A DNA stretch of 64,000 nt from an uncultured Hyphomicrobiales bacterium (GCA_903902915.1 CAIUWR010000017.1:1-64000), one strand, 5' to 3'. Counted from the first letter of the stretch, positions 18,427 to 28,048 are shown. The notes: generated by a model not told the origin, from the letters alone. Translations and numbers: made by a program.

Positions 18427-19347
18427 ATGAACCTTCGCGACCTGCGCTATGTCATCTCCGTCGCTGAACTCGGCCATTTCGGGCGGGCCGCCATGGCCTG
18501 CAACGTCAGCCAGCCCACGCTTTCGGGCCAAATCCTCAAGCTGGAGGAAGAGCTGGGGATCACCATCTTCGAGCGGGTGGGCAAACAGGTGCGGCTGACC
18601 CCGGTGGGCGAACAAATCCTCGTGAACGCCCGCCGCTCCGTCGCCGCCGCCAATGACATCGTGACCGCCGCGCGCGCCAGCCGAGACCCCCTCGCAGGCA
18701 CGATCAGGCTGGGGGTGATCCCCACTCTCGCCCCCTATCTGATGCCATTCGTTCTGCCCCGCGCGGCCCTTGATCTGCCCAACGCGCCGCTGATGTTGGT
18801 GGAGGATCTGACCGGCAATCTGCTGCCACCCCTCGCCGACGGGCGGATCGACGCCGCCCTCATCGCCACCGATCCCGGCACGGACCGGCTGGCCGAGATC
18901 GACCTTTTCGAGGAATCCTTCTGGCTCGCCATGCCCATCGACGATCCGCTGGCGGTGGAGACCGAGATTGATCTGGCGACGATTGACCCAAGGCAGCTCC
19001 TGCTGCTGACGGACGGCCATTGCCTGCGCGACCAGGCGCTGGACCTATGCGCCCATCAGGGTTCGGAAAGCTCGCTGGCGGGCTCCGCCGACGTGCGCGC
19101 CGTCTCGCTGGAGACCCTGGTTCATCTGACCGCTGCGAAATATGGCCTGACGCTGGCCCCCCGCCTCGCCATGGCCAATTGGGCTGGACTTAAAGACCAG
19201 ATCGCCTTCCGACCCATCATGGGCGATAAGGCCAGCCGCAAGGTGCGCCTCGCCTTCCGCCGCGACATGCCCCGCCGCAAAGCCATGGAGCGGCTGGCGG
19301 AGGTGGTGCGCGCCAGCCTGCCCGACTGCGTGAAGCGGCTGGGCTAG
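18427..19347 (+). CDS. oxyR: Peroxide-sensing LysR-type regulator OxyR
   Basis: A 306-aa LysR-family regulator. The winged helix-turn-helix is at residues 1-60 (HFGRAAMACNVSQPTLSGQI). The effector domain has the two redox cysteines in GHCLRDQALDLC. By counting they are residues 199 and 208, the same numbers as in E. coli OxyR, so the H2O2-driven disulfide switch should be conserved. The next genes on the same strand start with rubrerythrin, a peroxidase, which OxyR may control. The alternative, a close OxyR paralogue with another signal, is less likely given the cysteines. Confidence 0.94.
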   Translation: MNLRDLRYVISVAELGHFGRAAMACNVSQPTLSGQILKLEEELGITIFERVGKQVRLTPVGEQILVNARRSVAAANDIVTAARASRDPLAGTIRLGVIPTLAPYLMPFVLPRAALDLPNAPLMLVEDLTGNLLPPLADGRIDAALIATDPGTDRLAEIDLFEESFWLAMPIDDPLAVETEIDLATIDPRQLLLLTDGHCLRDQALDLCAHQGSESSLAGSADVRAVSLETLVHLTAAKYGLTLAPRLAMANWAGLKDQIAFRPIMGDKASRKVRLAFRRDMPRRKAMERLAEVVRASLPDCVKRLG

Positions 19348-19469
19348 AGCTTCTACTGATAGGATCGAGGCATGACGCCTCCGGGAGGGGCGGCGCCTTC
19401 ATAGGCTGCGCCGATCATCGCAAGAGGCAAAACCAATTTCCCACCTCTTAGCCGCCCGGCTACTTTTTG

Positions 19470-19509
19470 TCGAACGCTGTAATGGCGTTTGACACAACGT
19501 CGTTACAAT
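19470..19509 (+). promoter_or_regulatory. Candidate operator and promoter of the rubrerythrin operon
   Basis: TCGAACGC and GCGTTTGA (19470-19477, 19485-19492) form an inverted repeat with seven of eight bases matching and a seven-base spacer. TACAAT at 19504-19509 is a good -10, and the palindrome covers its -35 position, where no consensus -35 exists; this is the layout of an activator-dependent promoter. TTGACA overlaps the right arm and may serve as an alternative -35. Which regulator binds is inference; OxyR is encoded next door. Confidence 0.42.
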
Positions 19510-19578
19510 ACAAACATAGGCGGCATCAGCCGTCCGGTCCCAAGGCGTGGCTGCAAAATCATCTGGAGGAGTGAGATA

Positions 19579-19995
19579 ATGTCTTTGAAAGGCAGCAAGA
19601 CTGAAGACAATCTGAAGGCCGCTTTTGCGGGCGAGTCCCAGGCCAACCGCCGCTATCTCTATTTCGCGCAGAAGGCTGACGTCGAGGGCTACAACGATGT
19701 GGCTTCCGTGTTCCGCTCCACCGCCGAAGGCGAGACCGGCCACGCCCACGGCCATCTCGAATTCCTCGAGGAATGCGGCGACCCCGCCACCGGCCTGCCC
19801 ATCGGCAAGACCCAGCTGAACCTCGCCGCCGCCGTCGCGGGCGAGACGCACGAATATACCGACATGTATCCGGGCATGGCCCGTTCGGCGCGCGAAGAAG
19901 GCTTCGACGAAATCGCCGACTGGTTCGAGACGCTGGCCAAGGCCGAGCGTTCGCACGCTGGCCGCTTCCAGCGCGCCCTTGACGAGATCAAGTAA
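19579..19995 (+). CDS. rbr: Rubrerythrin, short form without a rubredoxin domain
   Basis: A 138-aa four-helix diiron protein that reduces H2O2 in the cytosol. The Glu/His iron ligands are visible in [40 protein letters not shown] and [10 protein letters not shown]. The C-terminal rubredoxin-like FeS4 domain of classic rubrerythrin is missing, so another protein must pass electrons to the diiron site. A strong GGAGG precedes ATG 19579. A terminator follows, yet the next two genes continue on the same strand and are known to accompany this rubrerythrin type. Confidence 0.93.
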   Translation: MSLKGSKTEDNLKAAFAGESQANRRYLYFAQKADVEGYNDVASVFRSTAEGETGHAHGHLEFLEECGDPATGLPIGKTQLNLAAAVAGETHEYTDMYPGMARSAREEGFDEIADWFETLAKAERSHAGRFQRALDEIK

Positions 19996-20000
19996 TCCCC

Positions 20001-20037
20001 TTTGCGGCCCGGGCGAGCGTTCGGGCCGCACTTTTTC
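20001..20037 (+). terminator. Rho-independent terminator after rubrerythrin
   Basis: GCGGCCCG (20004-20011) pairs with CGGGCCGC (20022-20029), followed by ACTTTTT. It may cause partial termination, letting rubrerythrin be made in excess over the downstream Fe-S protein. Confidence 0.8.
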
Positions 20038-20066
20038 CTGATGCATTCTCAACAAGGGCGGAATCC

Positions 20067-21404
20067 ATGAGAGAGGGCAGCCTCGAAGCTCCAACGCGGC
20101 ATCCCATCGACTGGGAAAACCCGGCGTTCTACGATGAGGCCCTGCTGGACGAAGAGATGCGCCGCATCTTCGACATCTGCCATGGCTGCCGACGCTGCTT
20201 CAATCTGTGCGACAGCTTCCCCCGCCTGTTCGACCTTGTGGACGAATCCAAATCCGGCGAACTCGACACCGTCGCCAGCGAGAGTTTCAAGCCCGTCGTG
20301 GAGGCCTGCACGCTCTGCGACATGTGCTATATGACCAAGTGCCCCTATGTGCCCCCCCATGAATTCAATCTCGACTTCCCGCATCTGATGCTGCGCTATC
20401 GCGCCGTCGAGCTGAAGAAGGGCGAGGGCCATTTTGCGGATGGCGAATTGGCCAAGGTGGACCGCAACGGCAAGATCGCCACCGCCATCGCGCCTATCGC
20501 CAATTGGGCCAGCGACAAATCGAACACGCTGACGCGCGGCTTGCTCGAAAAAGTCGCGGGCCTCGACGCGCAGGCGGAGCTTCCGAAATACGCCTCGAAA
20601 ACCTTTGTCGCGCAGGCCAAGGCCACGCCGATCACGGTCAACAAGGAGGCGCCCGCCTTCGGCCGCAAGGCGGTGATCTACGCGACCTGTTTCAACAATT
20701 ACAACGACACGGATGTGGGCGTCGCCGCGCGCGCGGTGCTGGCGAAAAACGGCGTCGAGACTGAAGTCGTGCATCCCCATTGCTGCGGCATGCCCATGCT
20801 GGAACAGGGGAACATCGCGGAGGTCGCCAAGAGCGCGGCCTTGGTGTCGGCGGCGCTGCGGCCCTATATAGAAAAGGGCTATGACGTGATCGCGCTGGTG
20901 CCCTCCTGCGCCCTCATGATGAAATTCGAATGGGCGCTGATCTGCCCCAAGAACGAAGACGTGAAGCTGCTCGCCAGCGCCACTTTCGATCTCTCCGAAT
21001 ATATCGTGGACATCGCGAAAAAGAACGGTCTGGCGCCGGGGCTGCAACCCATGGCGGGCGGCGTGTCGCTGCATATCTCCTGTCATTCGCGCGCGCAGAA
21101 CATGGGCCAGAAGGCGGCGGAGATGCTGCAATTATTGCCGCAAGCGGATGTGAAGGTCATCGAACGTTGCTCGGGCCATGGCGGCGCCTGGGGCTTCAAG
21201 AAGCAGAACTTCGAAACCGCCCTCAAAGTCGGCAAGCCCGTGGCGCGCACGACGCGCGATGCGGGCAAGGGTTTCGTGACATCAGAATGTCCGCTGGCGG
21301 GCGTTCACATCGCGCAGGGGGTGGAGAAACTCGGCGGCGAGGGGGGCAAGCCCGAACTCGTCCGCCACCCCATCCAGATCTTCGCCCGATCCTACGGGCT
21401 CTAA
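20067..21404 (+). CDS. GlpC/HdrD-like Fe-S protein with two ferredoxin-type clusters and CCG domains
   Basis: A 445-aa protein. Two [4Fe-4S] motifs lie near the N-terminus (CHGCRRCFNLC and CTLCDMCYMTKCP). Two CCG-type domains follow: VHPHCCGMPMLEQG, and ISCHSRAQNMGQKAAEML ending in ERCSGHGG, where CSG replaces CCG as in the anaerobic glycerol-3-phosphate dehydrogenase subunit GlpC. No flavin subunit (GlpA/GlpB) is nearby. Its position between rubrerythrin and DUF3501 suggests it carries electrons to the rubredoxin-less rubrerythrin; that role is inference. There is no membrane segment. Confidence 0.9.
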   Translation: MREGSLEAPTRHPIDWENPAFYDEALLDEEMRRIFDICHGCRRCFNLCDSFPRLFDLVDESKSGELDTVASESFKPVVEACTLCDMCYMTKCPYVPPHEFNLDFPHLMLRYRAVELKKGEGHFADGELAKVDRNGKIATAIAPIANWASDKSNTLTRGLLEKVAGLDAQAELPKYASKTFVAQAKATPITVNKEAPAFGRKAVIYATCFNNYNDTDVGVAARAVLAKNGVETEVVHPHCCGMPMLEQGNIAEVAKSAALVSAALRPYIEKGYDVIALVPSCALMMKFEWALICPKNEDVKLLASATFDLSEYIVDIAKKNGLAPGLQPMAGGVSLHISCHSRAQNMGQKAAEMLQLLPQADVKVIERCSGHGGAWGFKKQNFETALKVGKPVARTTRDAGKGFVTSECPLAGVHIAQGVEKLGGEGGKPELVRHPIQIFARSYGL

Positions 21405-21426
21405 AGCGACACCGGGAGCGCCAGCC

Positions 21427-22017
21427 ATGGCCAACAAGCATCAGATCACCGCAGCGGACATCCTGCCGCTCGAGGCCTATGGGAAGGTGCGCGTGCAGAC
21501 GCGCCGCGACATGTCAGAACGCAAAAAGAACCGCCGCGTGGAAGTCGGCCCGCATGTCACCTTCTATTTCGAGAATTTCGATACGATGTGGGTGCAAGTG
21601 CAGGAGATGCTGCATATCGAGCGGGGCGGCGAGGCGCAGATGGTGGACGAGCTGGCCGCCTATAATCCGCTGGTGCCGCAGGGGCAGGAGCTGGTCGCCA
21701 CCTTCATGATCGAGATCGACGATCCCGAGCGCCGCAAGCGCATCCTCGGGCGCCTCGGCGGCATCGAGGAGACGACCTTCGTGCAGATCGGCGCGGAGAA
21801 GATCCCGGGCGTGGCGGAGGCCGATCAGGACCGCACCACGGCGGAGGGCAAGGCCTCGTCTGTGCAATTCGTGCATTTCCACTTCACCCCCGCCCAGATC
21901 GGGGCCATCCGCACGCCGGGCACGCCTGTGATCGTGGGCATGGGCCACGCCAACTACAGCCATATGGCGGTCCTGCCGGAGCATGTGCGGGCGGAACTGG
22001 CGGGCGACTTCGACTGA
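21427..22017 (+). CDS. DUF3501 family protein
   Basis: A 196-aa soluble protein recognised as DUF3501 by its opening LPLEAYGKVR and the VTFYFENFDTMWVQVQEML block. The C-terminal half has FVHFHFTPAQI and a GMGHANYSHMAVLP segment with two His residues that could bind metal. It starts 22 bases after the GlpC-like gene, so they form an operon. The biochemical role is unknown. Repeated co-occurrence with rubrerythrin and GlpC-like proteins in other proteobacteria is known and points to peroxide defence. Confidence 0.9.
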   Translation: MANKHQITAADILPLEAYGKVRVQTRRDMSERKKNRRVEVGPHVTFYFENFDTMWVQVQEMLHIERGGEAQMVDELAAYNPLVPQGQELVATFMIEIDDPERRKRILGRLGGIEETTFVQIGAEKIPGVAEADQDRTTAEGKASSVQFVHFHFTPAQIGAIRTPGTPVIVGMGHANYSHMAVLPEHVRAELAGDFD

Positions 22018-22066
22018 GGGCCGCCCTCCGGTTGCCTGCCGCCCCGCGCCGTGCCAGATAGCGGCC

Positions 22067-23959
22067 ATGCTCCATATCAACGATCTCACCTATCGGCTCG
22101 GGCCGCGGCTGCTGTTTGACGAGGCGACTGCCGCGCTGCCTGATCGCGCGCGCGTGGGCTTCGTGGGGCGCAATGGCGCTGGCAAGACCACCCTGTTCCG
22201 CATGATCTCGGGCGAGCTTGGCGCGGAGTCCGGCACCGTCACCCTGCCCCGCAGCGCGAGGCTCGGCCGCGTGGAGCAGGAGGCGCCGGGCGGGCCGGGC
22301 ACGCTGATCGACTTCGTGCTCGACGCGGACAAGGAGCGCAGCGCGCTCATGGCGGAGGCGGAGACCGCCACCGACCCCCACCGCATCGCCGAAATCCAGA
22401 TGCGCCTTGTGGACATCGACGCCCATTCGGCCCCCGCGCGGGCGGCGGGCATTCTGTCGGGTCTGGGCTTCGATCACGAGGGGCAGCGACGCTCCCTGTC
22501 GGAATTCTCGGGTGGCTGGCGCATGCGCGTGGCGCTGGCCGCAGTGCTCTTCTCGGCGCCCGACATTCTGCTGCTCGATGAGCCCACCAACTATCTCGAT
22601 CTCGAAGGCACGCTCTGGCTGATCGACTATCTGGCCCATTATCCCGCGACCGTGCTGGTCATCAGCCATGACCGCGATCTGCTGGATGAAGTCGCCGACC
22701 ACATTCTGCATCTCGACCAGGCCAAGCTGACCCTCTGGCGCGGCAATTACACGAGCTTCGAGCGCCAGCGCCGCGAGCAGCAGGCGCTGCAAATGAAGCT
22801 GGTGAAGAAGCAGGAAGAGCATCGCCGCCATCTGCAAGCCTTCGTGGATCGCTTCCGCGCGCAGGCCACCAAGGCGCGGCAGGCGCAATCGCGCATCAAG
22901 ATGCTGGCGCGCATGGAGCCGGTCGCCGCCATGGTGGACAGCGATGTGCTCCCCTTCGACCTGCCCTCCCCCGCCAAACCCCTCTCGCCCCCCATCGTGG
23001 CGATGGAGGGCGCTAGCGTAGGCTATGGCGAGACCACCATCCTGACGCGCCTGTCGCTCAGCATCTCCAACGACGACCGCATCGGCCTGCTGGGTTCGAA
23101 CGGCAACGGCAAATCGACCTTCGCCAAACTGATCGCGGGACGGTTGGACGCCATGAGCGGCGCCGTGCGGCGCTCGTCCAAGCTCGACGTGGGTTTCTTC
23201 GCGCAGCATCAGGTGGATGATCTGGCGCCCGGCGGCACGCCCTATACCCATGTGGCCGAACTGATGCGCGACGGCACGGAGGCGAAGATCCGCGCACGCT
23301 GCGCCCAGATGGGCTTTCCCAATGTGAAGGCCGACACCCGCGTGAGCGAATTGTCAGGCGGCGAGAAGGCGCGCCTGTTGATGGGGCTGGCGACCTTCAG
23401 CGGCCCGCATCTGCTCATTCTCGACGAGCCCACCAACCATCTCGACATCGACAGCCGCGCCGCCTTGATCGAGGCCCTGAACGACTATCAGGGCGCGGTG
23501 ATCCTCGTGTCCCATGATCGCTATCTGCTGGAGGCCTGCGCCGACCGGCTCTGGCTGGTGGCCGACGGCACGGTGAAGACCTTCGACGGCGACATGGACG
23601 ATTATCGCCGTTTCGTGCTGGAGCAATCGCGCGCCGAGAGCCGCAAGAACACGCGCGCCAGCGACGAGGACGACCAGAAGGAGACCCTCGCCGCCCAACG
23701 CCAGAACAACGCCAAGACCCGCCGCGAAACTGCCCCATTACGGAAGAAGATCGAGGCGGTGGAGGCGAGGATGGCGAAATTCTCAGGGCTCGTCGCCAAG
23801 GTGGACGACATGCTGGCCCATCCCGACGCCTATGCGAAAGACCCGTCCAAGGCGACCCAACTCGCGACGCAACGCGCGGAACTCGTGCGCGCGGTGGCGG
23901 CGGCGGAAGAGGAATGGCTGGCCCTGTCGGAGGAGCTGGAGGCGGCGGTCAACGGCTGA
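22067..23959 (+). CDS. ABC-F family ATPase (Uup/YheS-like)
   Basis: A 630-aa soluble protein with two ABC domains and no membrane part. Walker A motifs are GRNGAGKTT and GSNGNGKST; signature motifs are LSEFSGGWRMR and LSGGEKARL. The two domains are joined by the charged linker (SFERQRREQQALQMKLVKKQ) that reaches into the ribosome in this family, and a C-terminal coiled coil follows. ABC-F proteins act on translating ribosomes in the E site. ATG 22067 fits the family start. It ends three bases from the convergent MFS gene's stop. Confidence 0.92.
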   Translation: MLHINDLTYRLGPRLLFDEATAALPDRARVGFVGRNGAGKTTLFRMISGELGAESGTVTLPRSARLGRVEQEAPGGPGTLIDFVLDADKERSALMAEAETATDPHRIAEIQMRLVDIDAHSAPARAAGILSGLGFDHEGQRRSLSEFSGGWRMRVALAAVLFSAPDILLLDEPTNYLDLEGTLWLIDYLAHYPATVLVISHDRDLLDEVADHILHLDQAKLTLWRGNYTSFERQRREQQALQMKLVKKQEEHRRHLQAFVDRFRAQATKARQAQSRIKMLARMEPVAAMVDSDVLPFDLPSPAKPLSPPIVAMEGASVGYGETTILTRLSLSISNDDRIGLLGSNGNGKSTFAKLIAGRLDAMSGAVRRSSKLDVGFFAQHQVDDLAPGGTPYTHVAELMRDGTEAKIRARCAQMGFPNVKADTRVSELSGGEKARLLMGLATFSGPHLLILDEPTNHLDIDSRAALIEALNDYQGAVILVSHDRYLLEACADRLWLVADGTVKTFDGDMDDYRRFVLEQSRAESRKNTRASDEDDQKETLAAQRQNNAKTRRETAPLRKKIEAVEARMAKFSGLVAKVDDMLAHPDAYAKDPSKATQLATQRAELVRAVAAAEEEWLALSEELEAAVNG

Positions 23960-23962
23960 CCG

Positions 23963-25150
23963 TCACTCCCCCTCCCCTTTCGACGCGATGATCGTGGCCG
24001 CCATGGCGACCCCAATCACGCCCAGCACCGACTGCGTGACCGAATAGCCGAAGCCCGCCACCAACCACGTCTCAGGCCATGGCGTCGCATAGATGCCGCC
24101 ATAAAAGGCCGTCGCCGCGATGGCCTGCACCCCACCGCGCTGGGCGGGTGGGCAGCCCCGGCCCATCCATGCGGAGATCACCGGATACATCATGCTGTTG
24201 CCCGTCCCCAGCATCAGCCCCGCTGCGACGGCGAAGCCGGGGCTGGCGCTCCAGGCGGCGAAGACGAGGGAGACGCTGGTCAACAGCAACCCGCCTCCCG
24301 CCAACAGGCGCGGATGATATTGGGACAGTTTGCGCATGGCGCCGACGCGGCTGAAGACCATGGCGAACGTGACGGGAACGAAGAACCAGCCCAGCGCCGT
24401 GCCCGCATGTTCCAGAGCGGGCGACAAATAGGAGGCCGCATAGCCGTAATGAGCGCCGCCAACAAACAGCGCCAGCACCGGGAACAGATGCCAGCGCCGC
24501 GCCGCCGCCCTCACTCCAAGCCCGCCGCCCGCCTTTGGCTTTTCCAGCGGCCGCAAGGCGAAGGTCAGCGCGAAGGCGATGGCCGCGGGGGCGGCGCCCG
24601 TCACGAACATTGCCGCGACGCCAAAATGGTTGAGGGTGAATTCGCCGATGGCGGGCGCGAAAGCCAGGCCCAGCGGCACGGTCGCGGAAAAGGCGCTGAC
24701 GAGATAGACGAAGCGCTTCTGGGTGAGCTTGCTCTGGATATAGACCATGGTCGGCGGCAGGAAGAAGCCAACGCCCGCGCCCCACAAGAGACGGGAGGCG
24801 AGCGAGGGCCAGAAAGCGTCGCTGGTCAGCGCCATGCTGGCGACGCCCAGCATGCCGAGCAGCATGGACAGGCGCATGGCCCCCAACGCGCCGAACCTGC
24901 CGATGATGAGGCCCGAGCAAAAGGTCGAGGCGACCACGGGAAAGGCGATGATGGAAAGCACCACGCCGATCTGCTGGAGCGAATAGCCCAGCCGCCCGAA
25001 GGCCACCGCCACGAGGGTGGAATGGGTGGCCGTTATGGAAAAGAGCAGGCTCGCGAGAGCGGCGATCCAGAACTCACGCCGCGAGGCCTGATTGACGAAG
25101 CCATCGTCATGGGCGCGGGAATCGGCGCTGGTGCATTGTTCTATGGACAT
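23963..25150 (-). CDS. Major facilitator superfamily transporter
   Basis: A 395-aa protein with about 12 hydrophobic helices and a central cytosolic loop around LRPLEKPKAGGG. The substrate cannot be read. The N-terminal 25 residues are hydrophilic, and the first helix starts at FWIAALASLLFSI. Its neighbours give no clue to function; it sits alone on the minus strand upstream of holC. Confidence 0.88.
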   Translation of the reverse strand: MSIEQCTSADSRAHDDGFVNQASRREFWIAALASLLFSITATHSTLVAVAFGRLGYSLQQIGVVLSIIAFPVVASTFCSGLIIGRFGALGAMRLSMLLGMLGVASMALTSDAFWPSLASRLLWGAGVGFFLPPTMVYIQSKLTQKRFVYLVSAFSATVPLGLAFAPAIGEFTLNHFGVAAMFVTGAAPAAIAFALTFALRPLEKPKAGGGLGVRAAARRWHLFPVLALFVGGAHYGYAASYLSPALEHAGTALGWFFVPVTFAMVFSRVGAMRKLSQYHPRLLAGGGLLLTSVSLVFAAWSASPGFAVAAGLMLGTGNSMMYPVISAWMGRGCPPAQRGGVQAIAATAFYGGIYATPWPETWLVAGFGYSVTQSVLGVIGVAMAATIIASKGEGE

Positions 25151-25219
25151 GAGACCGGATTAATCAGGTCGGCGCGCGCCCGTAAACCCGAATTCGCTGA
25201 AGGTGGGGCGTCCACGCCC

Positions 25220-25681
25220 TCAAGCCTTCTTTTGCCATCCACCATTTTCGTTCTGCTGCCAGTAGGAAAGCGCCAGCCCTTTGGCCTTCAGCTCTTTCCA
25301 CTGCAAGCGGGCCGCCTGCAATTCCGCGTCATTGTTGCCATCGAACATGACCATGAGGCGATCATACTCCCAATCCGCAGCCGCCAGCACGGGGGCGACC
25401 TGCGCGCCCTCGACGAAAAAGCGGATCTCGGCGTCATTGGGATTTTCTGGCCCCGTCGTGAGGTAGATGGGCTGCAATGCGCCATCCTCTTCCGCCGCAG
25501 TGCCATGGGGCAGAAAGCTCTCGTCGCCGGCATTCCACAAACGCGCATCGAGCGCCGCGAGCCGCTCCTGCGTCGTCAACTGCACGACCGCCGTCCAGCC
25601 TTTGTCGATGGAACGTTCCAGCAGGATCGGCAGCGCCTTTTCGAGGGGCTGAGCGGTGAGATGGTAAAACCAGACGTCCAT
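25220..25681 (-). CDS. holC: DNA polymerase III chi subunit
   Basis: A 153-aa clamp-loader accessory subunit that links polymerase III to SSB. Family features are the opening MDVWFYHLT, the VVQLTTQERLAALDARLW segment and the late RFFVEG/DRLMVMFDG strands. The second ATG of ATGATG is preferred because CAGGG is then well spaced. Its start overlaps the stop of the upstream secreted-protein gene, so the two are translationally coupled. Confidence 0.88.
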   Translation of the reverse strand: MDVWFYHLTAQPLEKALPILLERSIDKGWTAVVQLTTQERLAALDARLWNAGDESFLPHGTAAEEDGALQPIYLTTGPENPNDAEIRFFVEGAQVAPVLAAADWEYDRLMVMFDGNNDAELQAARLQWKELKAKGLALSYWQQNENGGWQKKA

Positions 25682-26214
25682 CATTGCCCTGTCAAGATAA
25701 CGAAATTGCGCTCGGTGAGCGTCCACAGCAAGCCAATGTCGACGCCCCCTCCTGCGTGTTCCTCGACTTTCCCAGAAACGGCGACGTCGCCGCGTTCCTG
25801 GGAGCCGCGCAGATATTCAGCCGCGTCGCTGGCCATATGACGCGTGGTCGCCTCCACCCGGGTTGGCGCCCATTTGAGCGCGGCGACGAGCGCCGCTTCC
25901 TGCACCTTGTCAAATTGGGCGAGGAGCGGCCCATCGGCGGGCAGAGTGATTTTCGCCTCGAAACTGACGAAAGCCTCGTCTTTGCAACGCAGGACGCCGT
26001 CGATTCGCGCCCGAGTCACAAGGTCGAAATTATCGAGCCCGACGCCCGCCCCGCGCGAGACCACGAGAGGACGAATGAACTCCGGCTTGAGGTCGCCCGC
26101 AACCCGCACCATCGCCTCTTTGAAGCCTGTGCAGCCAGCCGTCTGCGCAAGCGCGCCCGCTGGCGCGCAAGCGATCAAGGCAAGAACCGGAATCAGGTTA
26201 CGAATCCAAGACAT
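25681..26214 (-). CDS. Secreted hypothetical protein
   Basis: About 177 aa. A signal peptide (SWIRNLIPVLALIACAPAGALAQ) precedes a mature domain with two cysteines (AGCTGF and VLRCKDEAF), which may form a disulfide. I chose ATG 26214; ATG 26223 adds only three residues, while the long ORF to 26373 runs into the pepA 3' end. It lies between pepA and holC and overlaps holC. Its function is not recognised. Confidence 0.65.
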   Translation of the reverse strand: MSWIRNLIPVLALIACAPAGALAQTAGCTGFKEAMVRVAGDLKPEFIRPLVVSRGAGVGLDNFDLVTRARIDGVLRCKDEAFVSFEAKITLPADGPLLAQFDKVQEAALVAALKWAPTRVEATTRHMASDAAEYLRGSQERGDVAVSGKVEEHAGGGVDIGLLWTLTERNFVILTGQ

Positions 26215-26236
26215 AGCGGCCATCCGGAGCGATTGC

Positions 26237-27757
26237 TTACCCTTCGTAATGCTCCGCCACGAGTCTGTCGAGCAGGCGAACGCCCCAACCCGAGCCCCAG
26301 CTCTGATTAATGTCGTTTTGCGGCGAAGCCATGCCCGTGCCCGCGATGTCCAGATGCGCCCAGGGCACATCATTCACGAAGCGCTGGAGCAGTTGCGCGG
26401 CGGTGATCGACCCCGCATGGCGTCCGCCCACATTCTTCATGTCGGCGAATTTCGAATCGATCAGCTTGTCATAGGCGGGGCCCATGGGCATGCGCCAGAC
26501 CTTCTCGCCCGTAGCGAGGCCCAGTGTGGTGAGCCGCGCCGAAAGCTCGTCGCTGTTTGAAAACAGGCCCGCATATTCATTGCCCAGCGCCACCAGGATC
26601 GCCCCGGTCAGGGTCGCCAGATTGATCATGAACTTCGGTTTGAACTTGCCCTGAATATGCCAGAGCAGGTCGGCCAGCACGAGGCGGCCTTCCGCATCGG
26701 TGTTGATGATCTCGATGGTCTGGCCGGACATGGTCTTCACGATGTCGCCGGGACGCTGCGCCGCGCCGCTGGGCATGTTTTCCACAAGGCCGATGGCGCC
26801 AATGGCGTTGACCTTGGCCTTGCGGGCCGCGAGCGCATGCATCAGTCCGGTGACGCAGGCGGCGCCCGCCATGTCGCCCTTCATATCCTCCATACCGCCG
26901 CCCGGCTTGATCGAGATGCCGCCCGAATCAAAGGTGACGCCCTTGCCGATGAAAGCGACCGGCGCCTCGCCCGCCTTGCCGCCATTCCAGCGCATGATGA
27001 CGACGCGGCTCTCGTGAATGGAGCCCTGCCCCACGCCGAGCAGCGCATTCATGCCAAGCTTGGCCATGGCCTCGATGTCGAGCACTTCAATCTCGACCCC
27101 AAGCTTCGACAATTGATTGGCGCGCTTGGCGAATTCGATGGGGAACAGCACGTTCGGCGGCTCGTTGACGAGGCTGCGGGCCAGCTTCACCCCCTCCGCG
27201 ATGGCGTTGGCGTGGCCGGCGGCCCGGCGGGCGGCCTCCGGGTCGGCGACCGCAATGGTCACCTTCACCGCTGCGGGCTTCTCGTCCTCTTCCTTTTTCT
27301 TCGTCTTGTAGAGATCGAACTGATAGGCGCGCAGCTGCACGCCCATGGCGAACTCCGCCGCCGCGAGCGCAGGATCGCCAAGCCATTCCGGCAGATCGAA
27401 GACTATGGCGACGGATGCGGCGCCAGCAGCCTTGCCCATGGCGTGACCGCCCATCGCGACATAGTCGAGCGCAGGAGCGCCAGCAGCGGGCTTTTTGGCC
27501 GGGGCGGCGCCCGCAACGATCAGGCGGCCAGCATGGACGCCTGCCGGGGCGAGCAGATCCATGGCGGACGACGTCTTGCCCTTGAATTTCGCCGTCGCGG
27601 CCGCCCGGACCACGAGATCGGCCGCCGCTCCCAGCAGCCCGCGCGTCGCGTGCGACAGGGCCAGATCCTCCCCGGCGAAGACGATCAGCGTTTCCACCCC
27701 AGCCTCCAACTGGATTTGATCGAACGCTACGAAGGTCACTTCGAGGGTCTGGGACAT
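26237..27757 (-). CDS. pepA: Leucyl aminopeptidase (M17)
   Basis: A 506-aa hexameric cytosolic metallopeptidase. The C-terminal catalytic domain shows the two-metal motif [16 protein letters not shown] and the signature [14 protein letters not shown]. In some bacteria PepA also binds DNA. AAGGA precedes ATG 27757. It is divergent from lptF, an arrangement widespread in proteobacteria, so their promoters lie in the 290-base gap. Confidence 0.96.
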   Translation of the reverse strand: MSQTLEVTFVAFDQIQLEAGVETLIVFAGEDLALSHATRGLLGAAADLVVRAAATAKFKGKTSSAMDLLAPAGVHAGRLIVAGAAPAKKPAAGAPALDYVAMGGHAMGKAAGAASVAIVFDLPEWLGDPALAAAEFAMGVQLRAYQFDLYKTKKKEEDEKPAAVKVTIAVADPEAARRAAGHANAIAEGVKLARSLVNEPPNVLFPIEFAKRANQLSKLGVEIEVLDIEAMAKLGMNALLGVGQGSIHESRVVIMRWNGGKAGEAPVAFIGKGVTFDSGGISIKPGGGMEDMKGDMAGAACVTGLMHALAARKAKVNAIGAIGLVENMPSGAAQRPGDIVKTMSGQTIEIINTDAEGRLVLADLLWHIQGKFKPKFMINLATLTGAILVALGNEYAGLFSNSDELSARLTTLGLATGEKVWRMPMGPAYDKLIDSKFADMKNVGGRHAGSITAAQLLQRFVNDVPWAHLDIAGTGMASPQNDINQSWGSGWGVRLLDRLVAEHYEG

Positions 27758-28048
27758 GGTGGTCCTTTCTGAAACGGGTGGTCCGATGAGCCTGGAGATC
27801 TCACGCATCATGGGAAGGTTCAATCCCCGGCGCAACATCCCTACCACTTGATCTGGTCACGAATTTGCCGCGAGCGCTTGCTGAAAGTGGATTTCCGGTG
27901 ACGCTTGTCGGATAAAATCTTTCCTTCCGGGATAGAGACCTCCCACGTCTTGCGGCCTGCGCGTAAGCGCGGTAGCCAATTGGAAGCGTGTCAGTAAAGT
28001 ACGGGTACGGCTGCGGTTCGCCAGGCCGATGTGGGTATCGCAAAAGTT

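Noticed and set aside
24314-25840. 508-aa plus-strand ORF opposite the MFS and holC genes
   Set aside because: It crosses three minus-strand genes and has no domain.
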